DNA from: Hydrangea macrophylla | Taxonomy: Eukaryota > Streptophyta > Magnoliopsida > Cornales > Hydrangeaceae | NCBI GenBank assembly: GCA_033977485.1 | Contig: CM066991.1 | Location: forward strand, 58,151,350 to 58,215,349 | Direction of reading: 5' to 3' | DNA: 64,000 nt | Part shown: positions 1-10,278 of the stretch, in pieces | How positions within the stretch are numbered: the stretch's first letter is position 1 | Layout of the letters: each line of letters starts with the position of its first letter | Notes under the pieces: generated by a model | Databases searched by the model: none | The model's input: the letters and a program-made list of their open reading frames with translations, nothing else | What the model was told of the DNA's origin: nothing | Translations under genes and position numbers: made by a program

Positions 1-1575
1 GATGATCCAAACACCTATAATGTTCTAGTTTTGAGTTTGATCTACAAATCAATTTATTATGTCCAAATAAATCATGTTGTTTCAGTCAACACAGTGAAAA
101 TGTATCCTGGCAGATTGTGTAGCTTTTTGTATGATGTTTTGTTTATGCATGGTGTTGATTGTTGATGCTAGTTTTCCGGTACCTGTGTTGTTATGAAAAT
201 CTTGTTCTATGGTAGTGCTATCGCGTAGATGAGTATGTTAAGGATTTCATCTATATGTTTATTGGTATTAAATCCATATTATAAATCCATGAGCTACGAG
301 CTATGTTTTCCATTGTTATGAATATAGTTTAATGACCGTTGAAAGTTCATACCCAAGAATTAAGGATGTTGTACAGCACGATTATTGCGTTGATAGTGAT
401 TGGATAAATTCTCATCGTAAGTATATTATGATATAAAATAGAATGACGGATGTATATATGTAACTTTGAAAGTATAAATGGATGTTATTATTGAACTAAA
501 CTACGAAACGTACGAACACGTAAAATAACAATAAAAACTTCAATAACAGAGTTTATGCAAATAAGGGACGTTAAGCTTCGTTTCTCGTCGTGCGACTTTC
601 GGTCAAAGTTGATTTGTAAACTTTCGTGTCATGTTTGGATATTTCTTGCAGAGTTAGTCCTACGGTAATTCCACGGAGTTGATTGGGAGTTGTGAAATGT
701 TTTGTACCTTGTTCTGAGGATCGGCATGACATGTTCTGTCAAGTGCGGATGACCTGAGGATTGTCATGATGTGTTCGATCAAGTGATTGACTATATTCCA
801 CACCCTCGGTCTGAGGATCGGCATGACGTGTTCGGTTAAGTGCGGGTGACCTGAGGATCGTCATGACGTGTTCGATCAAGTGATTGTTAATATCCTACAT
901 TCTTGATCTGAGGATCGTCATGACGTGTTTGGTCTTACAGGTAACTTGAGGATCGTCATTGACGTGTTCGATCATGCGATTCATTGTTAAGTGTTATTCT
1001 TTCTTGACTAGTAAATGCGTTTAGAGTTGAGTCTTCTTTCAGTCAATGTCGTTGGTCAGTTCAGTTCTGGGCTAAGCTTCGAAGGGTATGGTTTGGTTTG
1101 AACGAGACATGGTTCTGAGAATAAAAGATGATGAATAACTTACCTTAGTGGTGATAACCTTAAGGGCACCCTCACTTATCTTAACTGCTAACGGCGTTTC
1201 ATGCCGCTGGACCATCCACGTCCAGCCTTTGCAAGCTACTGTCAAGATATAGATTTTACTACTAAAGACTATGCTGGTAAAGATTACTACGAGGAAGGCT
1301 ACGATTTCGCCAGATGAAGATCTTAGAGCTTTTCTTTTGATATAGTTCTATTGTTAATATGATTAATAATGTAATAGCTTAGTTGAACATGTAATATGTA
1401 TGTTTTGGATATCCTTGGGTCTGTAATATGTTAATCATGTAAGACTTGAATATTTTAGATTCTTGCTTCTACTGAACTTAGTCACTTTTCAGGTGACATT
1501 CACAACCAGTCACGTGTCTACGAACCCATAAAGGAAATTTATTTTTTCCTGTTTTTGGTACTTCGGGGCGTGACA
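1..1575 (+). mobile_element. Ty3/gypsy LTR, right-hand part (3' end present)
   Basis: The segment ends in GGGGCGTGACA at 1575, and its last 80 bases closely match the end of the LTR at 24280-24357 (GTGACATTCAC, an ACCCA-rich stretch, then CGTGACA). Another block around 1260-1320 matches the LTR at 24020-24070. It is therefore the end of an LTR from a family related to, but distinct from, the complete gypsy element in 21007-33756. Immediately after 1575 the sequence becomes the reverse transcriptase of a copia element, so this gypsy element inserted into the copia element. The other end of the insertion lies left of the window, so its target duplication cannot be checked. No reading frame is supported in this stretch. 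Confidence 0.8.
712..985 (+). repeat. Degenerate tandem subrepeats inside the gypsy LTR
   Basis: Six to seven copies of a unit reading roughly CTGAGGATCGTCATGACGTG followed by TTCGATCAAG are spaced 40-75 bases apart. The core CGTCATGACG is self-complementary. The related LTRs at 23390-23660 and 31630-31930 have a different subrepeat at the same relative place. Confidence 0.75.
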
Positions 1576-2427
1576 GTCCATCTGCCAGATTTCATAATCT
1601 AGGCATGCAGCAATGGATAAGAGTATTCTGATGGACTTGAGCATGGTTACCGGCGAGAAGGTTTCCTCATAGCCAATGCCCTCCCTCTGAGTGTAACCTT
1701 TCACTACAAGCCTTGCTTTAGAGGTCTCAACCTTTCCATCAGATCCTCTTTTTCTCTTGTAGACCCACTTACAGCCATTGGGTTTAATATTGGCTGGAAG
1801 CTCTACAAGATTCCAAACCTGATTAGAATCCATAGATTCCAACTCATCCTTCATAGCTTTAACCCAATGAGCTGAGTCTACATCAGTCATTGCCTCTTCA
1901 TATATGGTAGGATCAGATTCAAATTTTATCGAGACAGCTTCAAAAACTTCTTCGAAGAACATGTATCTATCAAGCTGTCTGATAAACCTCCTACTACGAC
2001 GAGGTACTGGTGCGGGAATAGGTGAAGAAGTTGTATTTTCTTGTGTTACATTGTTATCAACTGCGGATTGGACTGAGGGCTCTCCTTCTATCTCTCTCAG
2101 ATCTATCATTCCCTTAGGTTTATGATTCATGATGTAACCATCTTCCAAGAAAACAATATTTGTACTAATAAACACTTTCTATTCTCTTGGATCATAAAAA
2201 TACCATCCATAAGTACCCTTTGGATACCCTACAAAGTAACATACTTCCGATCTACAATCCAATTTACTCATATCTTTCCTTTCAGCACATGCGCCGGACA
2301 CCCCCATATCCGGAGATGTTGCAAAGAAGTCTTGCGCCCAATCCAAATCTCCCGTGGTGTCCTGGGAATAGATTTTCTTGGTAGTAGATTTAGTATGCAT
2401 GCAGCGGTTTCCAAAATATAACCCCAA
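1576..2427 (-). pseudogene. copia integrase tail and reverse transcriptase start (truncated)
   Basis: On the minus strand, 2427-2179 encodes the domain after the integrase (CYFVGYPKGTYGWYFYDP type). The 2175-1576 frame then runs through a variable linker into the reverse transcriptase start: HWVKAMKDELESM, WNLVELP, CKWVYKRK, ARLVVKGYTQ, YEETFSPVTM and IWQMD. These motifs are characteristic of Ty1/copia reverse transcriptases. The match ends abruptly at 1576, before the YVDD active site, where the gypsy LTR begins. The two frames are offset, so at least one frameshift lies near 2176. Confidence 0.9.
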
Positions 2428-3214
2428 AGGAATAATGGCAACTCCGAATAACTTATCATCAACCTAGTCATATCTAAAAGAGTACGGTTCCTTCTCTCTG
2501 CTACACCATTCTGCTGAGGCGTACCAGGTGCAGTCAACTGTGACAGAATCCCATTCTGTACGAGGCGATCAATAAAGTCATTAAAGAGGTATTCGCCACC
2601 TCGATCAGATCGAATGGCCTTGATATGTGTGCTCAATTGCTTCTCCACTTCAGCCTTAAACTCTTTGAACTTTTCAAAGGTTTCAGACTTGTGCTGCATT
2701 AGGTACACATATCCATACCTAGAGTGGTCATCAGTAAATGTAATGAAATACTCATAACCACCCTTTGTCCTAATATTTATTGGTCCACACACATCACTAT
2801 GAACTAATTCCAACAATGCATTGGTCCTATTGCCCTTTGCGGGAAAGGGCCTTTTGGTCATCTTACCCTCTAAACAAGACTCGCAGATTTCCATTAGTTC
2901 GAGAACCAAATCGCCTAAGACCCCTTCTTTGACTAGTCTACCAATCCTATTAGATTGATATGGCCAAGCCTCATATACCAAAGCCTTGTTGGATTAGCGA
3001 AAGGCTCCTTTCTTTTAGATGGTACAATTACCATTGAGTTATTAAGTTCCATACAAGAGTCTTTAGAAATATTAGGAGTAATCACATACAAGTCATTCGT
3101 TTTAACACCAAAATATATAAAAGAACTATTTCTTTTAATGACAACTTCTGTTCCAAAATGAAAAGAATAACCATTATTTGATAAATTTGAAATTGAAATT
3201 AAATTATGTCTCAT
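2268..3214 (-). pseudogene. copia integrase (pre-integrase and catalytic core)
   Basis: The minus-strand frames 3214-2933 and 2981-2268 together give a GAG-pre-integrase segment (LWYMRLGHIN, CESCLEGKMTKRPF) followed by the integrase core: HSDVCGPI, DDHSRYGYVYLM, IRSDRGGEY and APGTPQQNGVAERRNRTLLD, which carry the D, D and E catalytic positions. The two frames overlap between 2933 and 2981, so one frameshift separates them. The copia protease (3230-3420) upstream is recognisable only as fragments with stops. Confidence 0.9.
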
Positions 3215-3412
3215 TAAAAAGACGTAAAGTACATCTTATAAAAATATTGCATTATTGTCCAAAAACTCTAAAACTACTACTCCTATAGCAACCGCGAAAA
3301 CGGTTGCGCTAGAACCTAGAGTCAGCACGATTTCTCCATCACTGCATTTCCTGGTTGATCTGAACCCCTACAATGAATTACAGATATGGTTAGTCGCACC
3401 AGAATCAATGCA

Positions 3413-4328
3413 TCAAGTGTTTGAAATATCCATAATAAAACTTACTTCAATCACATGTGATTCAATCATACCTTGAACTCTTGTAGTTAAGAATTCTAGA
3501 CAGTTCCTCTTCCAGTGGCCCTTCTTACTGCATTGGAAACACTTACCTTTGCCTTGGCCACCTACCTTCCTTTTGCCCTTAACTTTTTCCTTAGATTTTG
3601 CAATCTTAGGGACAGGTCCAACACTTGGAGCACTAGTGCCAGCCTTCTTCTTCCCTTTCTTTCCTTTCGGCGTAGATCGGGAGGAAGAAAAGCTTTTCTC
3701 AACGTTCAAAATGTTGCCCCTAGGTTTGATCACCCCTTCCGCTGCCAGTAAAAAAACTCATTAATTCGCTCATTGAAAAATCCATTTTATTTATATTATA
3801 GTTTAGTTTAAATTGAGTGAATGACAGCGACAGCGTATTGAGGATCATATCAACTTAGGTCTGTGCGTCAATGTTGGCACCTAGGGTCTCTAGCTCGTTC
3901 AAATAACCAATCATTTTAAAAATATATTCTTTAACTGGAGTCCCTTCCGACATCTTAGCACTCATTATCTTTTGCATGACTACCTGTCTGGCAGGCCTGC
4001 CATGCTCCCCAAACATCTTTTTCTAGGGATTCAATAATGTCACTGGCAGATTGATCGACTGGAATTGGTGTTGCAACACACCAGCCATTGAGGCTAGAAT
4101 GTAGCAACGGGCCATTCCATTCGACTTCTTCCATTTATCGAACTCGCGTCTGGCAGTTGTCGAAGCATTTATTACGGGTTCTTCGAGGCATGAGGTGGTG
4201 AGGACATATATGTGATCCTCTGTAGTTAAAATGATGTCAAGATTTCGTTTCCATTCTGTGTAGTTATTTCCACTTAACTTGTTTTGAGTGAGTATGGTGG
4301 CAAGTGGACTAAAGGTAAATCCAGACAT
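3413..4328 (-). pseudogene. copia gag with zinc knuckle
   Basis: The frame starts with an ATG at 4328 and the N-terminal text LNGNNYTEWKRNL-like (here LSGNNYTEWKRNLDIIL), a hallmark of copia gag. It breaks near 4020 and continues in other frames to a basic segment and a CCHC knuckle, CFQCSKKGHWKRNC, encoded at about 3500-3545. Between 3740 and 4020 the frame contains stops, so no intact gag exists. Confidence 0.85.
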
Positions 4329-5997
4329 TATGATTTACTATAAAAATCAAAAGACAAAATAAATATGGATATCAGATTTTGACAGTTTGAAATAAAAGAA
4401 TCCTTAAAACTCTTATTTTAAAACAAAGTCGCCAGAATATTGAAACAAAAGATTAAAGCCTCCGTGTGGTGGTCAATGTTCGATTTTTCGATTAATCATA
4501 ACTTGTCTACTATACAACTCTTGCAAAACAAGTTATGACTCCCGAACCTATTTGATCTCTAAGTTTCTGAATAATGCCCCGTGTGAGATCCCTTATCCAT
4601 AGCTTAGCTATTGTATTCCATTAACTACGATCCAATCATAACCGTCTCAAGTAGCGCCTCTGTATGGTGGTCACCCTCTAACACGTCTGATTGATCATAG
4701 TCCATAGAAAGTTCACATCTAGTAACCAATAAGTAGTGTACCCTCCATATGGAATGATCACCCCTGGCGAGGTGACACAGAATGCACTACTCATCTCACA
4801 ATGAACCGTTAATGGAAGATCGTGGGTGTTATAAATAAGACCCTCTCCCACTAGATTTGGTAGTAAAGGATTTCGCTTTTGAAAAAATTATTTCCACACA
4901 TTACCCATAAACATCTAATGTCTACTAATGTGTTGAAACGGTTTTTGAATTTTATTTTAGAAAACTTGTTTTATGTGCATGCAAGTAGTAACAATATAAT
5001 TAAATGTCAATCACAACCAAGCACATAAAACAAAAACTAAAATTGAAACAAAGGCATTCATATGCCTCTATCTCCCATGGCTTTGTTTCCATAGAACCTC
5101 GTTCTTGGTTTTTTTCGCCTCCGGCTCCATCTTAATGGGTTTTCTAATTCTACTACATTGCTCCTATGCTTCTTTCGAAGCGTACATTTATCTAAAAATA
5201 GAAATCAACAATAAGAAAATAAAAAAGGCTAGGAAAACCGATGTGACTTTCCTTTTCATAAGATTGAAGTTGCAGCGCCCTTTACACATGCCTCAAAACT
5301 AAATCAAAAATTAAATACAGCATATACCAATCTCAAATAATTAAATACAATAATTTAAAAGGTCTTGGTGCAATGGGAGATAGTGGACTAAATGTTTTGC
5401 AAAATAGTTAGTCATACACGCATCCACACATATATAATGAATATATGTCACTATTGGAACCCCTAATTGATTTACATAAGTATATAAACTCTTTACATAC
5501 TGAATTAGAACTTAAAACGGCATCACAGTTCTCTGTCACACTTCGATCAATCAAAAAAGGTTTGATCGATCGAAAAAGGTTCGATCGATCAAACCTTCGA
5601 TCGATTAAACTTTCAGTTTCACAAAAAAGTTTGAAAAATTTTACAGAATAATTAAAAATTAGAGTATATATTTTAAAAACTTTAAAAAATGTAAACTGAA
5701 CACCTGGACAGATAACCGCTCTCGATCGATCGAACACCATTCGATCGATCGAACAAAACCAACTTTCGATCGCTCGAAACTAATTTGATCGCTTGAGATC
5801 AGACAGGGTTAGATCGATCGAGACTACTTCGATCGATCGAATGCATCATACATCCAATGCAATCAAAGATTTGTATCCTACTGCGTAATCACTGCAGAAA
5901 CAAATCTATGATGATGCAGTTTCAAAAACAGTTCTAAAATTAACATGCATATCAAAACTAGTGTTCCAAAATGCATCTATAGATCCAAACAAGCGTG
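4329..5997 (-). other. copia untranslated leader (unusually long)
   Basis: About 1.67 kb separates the primer binding site from the gag start. No domain was recognised. It holds two clusters of the TCGATCGA motif that also occurs in the LTR of the same element. Confidence 0.6.
5541..5841. repeat. TCGATCGA palindrome clusters in copia leader
   Basis: Two groups, 5541-5610 and 5721-5841, contain about ten copies of TTCGATCGATCGAA or one-base variants, each separated by 6-25 bases. The motif is self-complementary. Confidence 0.85.
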
Positions 5998-6011
5998 GCT
6001 CGAATACCAAT
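5998..6011 (-). other. copia primer binding site
   Basis: On the minus strand AATTGGTATTCGAGCC follows the LTR end directly. It resembles the usual TGGTATCAGAGC site for initiator tRNA-Met, with mismatches. Confidence 0.7.
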
Positions 6012-6368
6012 TGAAAGAAAAATTAGGTTTAAAATTATTTTAAACGCGTAGCAGAATGGTTGAATTTCAAAAACTTATTTGGTAACCCAAGTTCTGCTAC
6101 TCGTCAATTCTATAGATGCGTACTAACAAGGGGAACAAGAATTATAGCTCAGATCTTGAACCCAATTCTGATATTCTTCTTACTTGGAGATTCAGCAGCC
6201 TCCACTAGGTAGCCTTCACCCTTATGTCTCCTAGGAATGCTTCTTGGAGAGACTAAAGATGGTGGGATCTCTAATAAGGAGGAAAGAGAAGATTTGGGAG
6301 CTCTCAAAATAGTTTCTGCAGTTTGTGGTGTATCAAAACGATGAACCCCTTTTTTCTGGACGCAGTTG

Positions 6369-6380
6369 CCCTATTTATAG
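6369..6380 (-). promoter_or_regulatory. Putative TATA box of copia LTR
   Basis: The minus strand reads CTATAAATAGGG, directly downstream of the motif cluster at 6404-6503. Position and sequence fit an LTR core promoter; no transcript evidence is available. Confidence 0.55.
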
Positions 6381-6403
6381 ATTCCCAGAACTGACCAAAT
6401 GTT

Positions 6404-6503
6404 CAAGCGATCGAAGTGGCTTCGATTGATCGAATCATCTTCGAGCGATCGAACCTATCTAGACTTCAATCGATCGAGACTACTTCGATCGATCGATCGA
6501 ACC
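6404..6503. repeat. TCGATCGA palindrome cluster upstream of copia TATA box
   Basis: Five or six copies of GATCGA-type palindromes (for example TTCGATCGATCGATCGAA and AGCGATCGA) lie in 100 bases, ending about 25 bases from the putative TATA box on its upstream side. Confidence 0.85.
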
Positions 6504-7621
6504 AGTCTTGACAGGATCCTCATGTGCCTTTTCAAGCATACTAGCAAAGCTAGGAGTAGGACCTCCTAGGCTCTTTATTGTTGGCTCTGACCAGTTGTTA
6601 ATTCCCATGACCAAACTGTTTGATCAGCAAACTAACCAACTGATCAGTTAACGTTTACTCCACTATAAAATGATAACTGAACTCTAATGCAAAAGAACAT
6701 ATCCGAAGCGATAACTAGACTTGTTTGGTGTACTAATGTCCTTCTACCTTCAGAATTCGTAATCATATTCAAGTAGTCTGATAACTGTTACTGTCAACCT
6801 GAATCATGATTACTTCTTATATTCCTTGAGTACCATCTACCTCTCATGATTATCAAACATGTTGATAACTACTTATCAACAAGACTGTAGTTCTCAGTAA
6901 TCAACTTAGTGACATTCTCAAGGGAATGCTTACTCTATATCAGAGGGTTATCTTGACAATATATGCTCACAATCCTGTGAACATGACATACCCAAGATAC
7001 TCAAGTGTTGATCTTTTATAGACCTCACTGATTGGTAAGTCAAAGCAGCCATATCCGCAGTTTGTGTCCATAATCGTCTCAAGATTGAGAACACGTATCT
7101 TATACAAGTTATGAGTTATTATCGACTGTTGACAGTCTTGAGTGTCAATAGGAAAGCTTAGGTCCGTCAATGCACTATAAGCACTAGCATATTAACTAAG
7201 AGCTAAACTCTAGTGATAGAGATTCATCACTCCATGCAATGGTAGTTAATCATGCTACAGTATAACCATGATAAGATATCCAGTCTCATCATCCCCAGTG
7301 ACAAGTTCTAAGTATCAAAGAATAGTAATTCGTATCTCACTTGTATGTATCTCATACACACACGAATTACTTACTATGATACTTAAGTATTAACAATCGT
7401 CTCATGAAAGAAACATATACAATGAAATGTAAAGTTGATATCTATATATTAAAATGTCAATGTCTAATACATAAAATAATATTTTGAGAACACAAACCCA
7501 ACAGAAAGGACTATCTCGCAGGTGGGGTGTCGAAAGGTCGAGGAAGAGTCAAAACATGATGAGATGGGCAAGAAGAATTGGTGTGACGTTGAATCAGCAA
7601 TAATGCTAGTTTTGGACCCAG

Positions 7622-7780
7622 AAATGATACACACACACCCCAAATCACCCACCAAACCACCCTCAGGCCCTTCTAAGCAAAAAAAAAACTCTTGTGGGAC
7701 CCACCACACCACTAACTCAAATCCCAACCATTTCATTTCCCTCCCTTCTGAATTTCTTCCCCAAAAATCCCCAAATGCCG
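7622..7780 (+). repeat. Inverted repeat arm, left
   Basis: This stretch matches the reverse complement of about 9198-9333, including CACCCACCAAACCACCCTCA, a TTCTAAGC-poly(A) block and GACCCACCACACCACTAAC. The arms are around 150 bases, diverged with small gaps, and enclose the WRC-domain gene. Confidence 0.8.
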
Positions 7781-7932
7781 CCTCATCTCCTCTTACCCAT
7801 TCCTCGCAATTTCTCTTCTGCCTGCAGTAAATCATTTTTCCTTTTCTTCTTCAATTACTAGTATCTTTTCTAATTTACATGGGTTTTTTGTTTTTTTTTT
7901 TGGGTTGTTTATGTTAGGAGTATTTGATGTCT

Positions 7933-7982
<50 letters not shown>

Positions 7983-8545
7983 GTTGTTGTTGAGCAATGG
8001 GTAGTGGTTCAATATTAGGCCTGCGAGATAAAAATGCAGAGCCAGGGAGGTGTAAGAGAACAGATGGGAAGAAATGGAGGTGCTCGAAAGATGTGGCCCT
8101 TCACCAGAAGTACTGTGAGCGTCACATGCACAGAGGCCGCCCCGCCTGTTCAAGAAAGCCTGTGGAGGTTCACTCACCTCTCACCACCACCAAGAAGAAA
8201 GCTCGTCTTCAGCACGAAACAATTTCTTCCCCTTTGGTTCTCGGATCCACCACTATTCATTTAAATGAAAACCCTCTGTTAATTGATAAATGTCCTCCTG
8301 AAAATATCCCCATGTGGGTTCTTTGATCTTTCATTTTCTTTAGTACTCAAGATTTATCAGCCATGGCCATGGGGCCAAATCCCAAATGGGTAGCTTTAAA
8401 ATTGCTTGATTTTAATTGCTTTGCGTTTAAATAATGAAGGGGCTTGGATTGGATAATGGAAGGTGAAATGGGTACTTTGTGTGAATCTGATGAGCAACAA
8501 TGGCATGAATTGATGATGCAGACAAATATTGGATTGACAACTTAA
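7775..8545 (+). CDS. WRC-domain protein, growth-regulating-factor relative lacking most of QLQ (three predicted exons)
   Basis: Predicted exons are 7775-7826, 7995-8313 and 8440-8545. The introns are GT-AG (GTAAATC...TTGAG and GTGGGTT...TGAAG) and the exons join in frame to about 158 codons. The second exon encodes a WRC domain with [11 protein letters not shown] and [11 protein letters not shown]; counting from the ATG at 7997, the zinc ligands are C19, C29, C40 and H43 (C-x9-C-x10-C-x2-H), followed by SRKPVE and a basic KKKAR patch. WRC domains of growth-regulating factors bind DNA in the nucleus. A full factor has an upstream QLQ domain that binds GIF coactivators. Here exon 1 begins MPPHLLLPI, which resembles only the end of QLQ, and no QLQ is found upstream to 7504. 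The last exon ends in GLTT. It could be a truncated gene, a pseudogene or a fragment captured by an element. Exon 2 is secure; exons 1 and 3 are inferred. Confidence 0.72.
7938..7981 (+). repeat. (CT)n microsatellite in the first intron of the WRC gene
   Basis: About 22 CT units end in TAG, 11 bases before the TTGAG acceptor that keeps the frame. The repeat could act as the polypyrimidine tract. The nearer TAG (7981-7983) would lead to an in-frame stop. Confidence 0.9.
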
Positions 8546-8937
8546 GCTATTCCTATACAACTAAAAGATCAATCCAACTTCAATTAGCCATACCTGCCAT
8601 AATCTTTGACTTTGCTTAAGATAATTTGATTAAAACTAGTTCTAAGTAATATACATATAGATTTATACAGCTACAATTTTTAGGTGTACAACTACTACAG
8701 CTACAATTTTTTGGAGAATTCAAAAAACCAAACCTTTGTAAAGCATGTGGGCTTGTAAACAAGTATCTTGTTTTACTTGTAAAGAGATTATATGAATCTG
8801 TTGAAATGCTTTTCTTGCTTCTGGAACCGAAGGAAACAATAAAAGGTGAAATTTGTTTTTGAAAGCAATACTTTTCTGAAATTAACAAACAATAAAACAG
8901 ATATATATATATATACATATTATATATATATATATAT

Positions 8938-8996
<59 letters not shown>

Positions 8997-9197
8997 ATGT
9001 TCACTGGGTGAGTTTTTGATATGGAAAAAAAGATGGGGTTTAGCTAAGGTTTTCAGATGGGTCTCAAAGAGAGAGAGAGAGAGAGAGTGAACTTACCCAC
9101 CGAAGTTCCGCCGGCAACTAGTCCACAGGCGATGGCTGGGGCCACGGCAAGGAGGGACGGGTGTGCAGGGGGCAGGGCTGGGGTTCAGTCGCAGTGA
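8546..9197. other. Spacer with TA and GA microsatellites
   Basis: There is no gene. It holds an (AT)n block at 8898-8938, a (GA)n block at 8939-8993 and a short (GA)n at 9067-9087. The minus strand of 9100-9200 is GC-rich and ends in a possible splice donor (GTGGGTAAGTT at about 9092-9102), so it may be part of an inverted copy of a gene's 5' region. Confidence 0.5.
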
Positions 9198-9333
9198 ATT
9201 TGGGAATTTTTGGAGAAGCAGTGAAGAATGGAGGGAAAACAGATGTTAGTGGTGTGGTGGGTCCTACAGAAGTTTTTTTTGCTTAGAAAGGCCTGAGGGT
9301 GGTTTGGTGGGTGCTTGTATCATTTTTGTTTTG
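9198..9333 (-). repeat. Inverted repeat arm, right
   Basis: Reverse-complement partner of 7622-7780. I found no clear terminal duplication outside the two arms. Confidence 0.8.
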
Positions 9334-10011
9334 GACCAGATGTGACCTTGGAAAAAGAGAACATAAAGTACGAGGCTCTGGGGCGTGACTGGAGCGTGGG
9401 GGTTCAGAGATGAATCAAGAAAAGGTTGTGCATAGACCTTATTCGATTCTTCTCCTGTATAGTGTCACCTTTTGGCTCGTTTGTCACCTGCTTGTGCATT
9501 TCTGTGGTGTCTGTACCGCGCTAGCCGGTCTTTCCATGTATATACGTATATATTAGGAATTGCCCGACACTACATAAAAATAAATAATAAATAAAACAGG
9601 TAGGCCGATCTCTCTCTTCCATGTATACACAAATTTCAGTAGCTCACTAGCAGATCTTGGCGATCACGTACCTCCCTCGTAGGAAATCCTATTCTTGGAT
9701 TCCAGTGAGCGAGCATTTGATAGGCTTTCCAACCCTCTTTTCTTTCCTCCACATAATTTATACTTTTTTGTTTGTTTGGGTAAAGCATAACAATAGTTCG
9801 ATGTACAAAGCAGCAACTATATTGGTTTAGATTACAAAATAGTTGATATTTGTTTGCCATTTATAAATTTAGACAAATGGTGTCTATACACCACAACTTG
9901 GCTGCAAATGCCAGGCTTATCTCAAATATGTTATAGGCCTTTCGCCACACTGCTGTCTTCACAAGCTCATTGTGTATCCGAGTCACATGCTTGTGCAACT
10001 CCATATTATGT

Positions 10012-10055
<44 letters not shown>

Positions 10056-10204
10056 CTATTTCACAGAAGCATAGGAGGATGCTTTTACATAAGAAGCCTG
10101 CATTTTTCTTTTGATCACAAGATAAAGCCAACCCATCCAATTGGGTGGAAAAAAAAAAAAAAAAAAGAAAAAAAAGAAAAGAGGTCAGAATCAACCTTTA
10201 TCAG

Positions 10205-10249
<45 letters not shown>

Positions 10250-10278
10250 ACAGAATTCAGGGGAATAAAGTCCACCCA
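9334..10278. other. Spacer and probable MLK 3' untranslated region
   Basis: No coding sequence is recognised. (CT)n blocks at 10016-10050 and 10207-10246 would be (GA)n in the sense direction of MLK. The poly(A) site cannot be placed. Confidence 0.4.

Larger units (their letters stand above)
1576..7503 (-). mobile_element. Ty1/copia retrotransposon, 3' part missing
   Basis: Read on the minus strand the order is LTR (7503-6012), primer binding site, long leader, gag, protease remnant, integrase and start of reverse transcriptase, which is the copia order (integrase before reverse transcriptase). The element stops inside reverse transcriptase at 1576, where a gypsy LTR is inserted; the rest of pol and the 3' LTR should lie beyond that gypsy element. 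Several frameshifts and stops show it is no longer coding. I do not assign a copia lineage. Confidence 0.88.
6012..7503 (-). repeat. copia 5' LTR
   Basis: On the minus strand the LTR starts TGTTGGGTTTGTG at 7503 and ends TTTCTTTCA at 6012, next to the primer binding site, giving 1492 bases with TG...CA ends. A second copy is outside the window. Flanking sequence to the right (from 7504) is host DNA. Confidence 0.8.

Noticed and set aside
5105..5302. Membrane-like ORF 5105-5302
   Set aside because: Lies in the copia leader, short, without homologous pattern or upstream context.
7522..7830. 102-codon ORF 7522-7830 as a gene
   Set aside because: It spans host flank and an inverted repeat arm in a frame with no recognisable domain; the WRC gene's first exon uses another frame.
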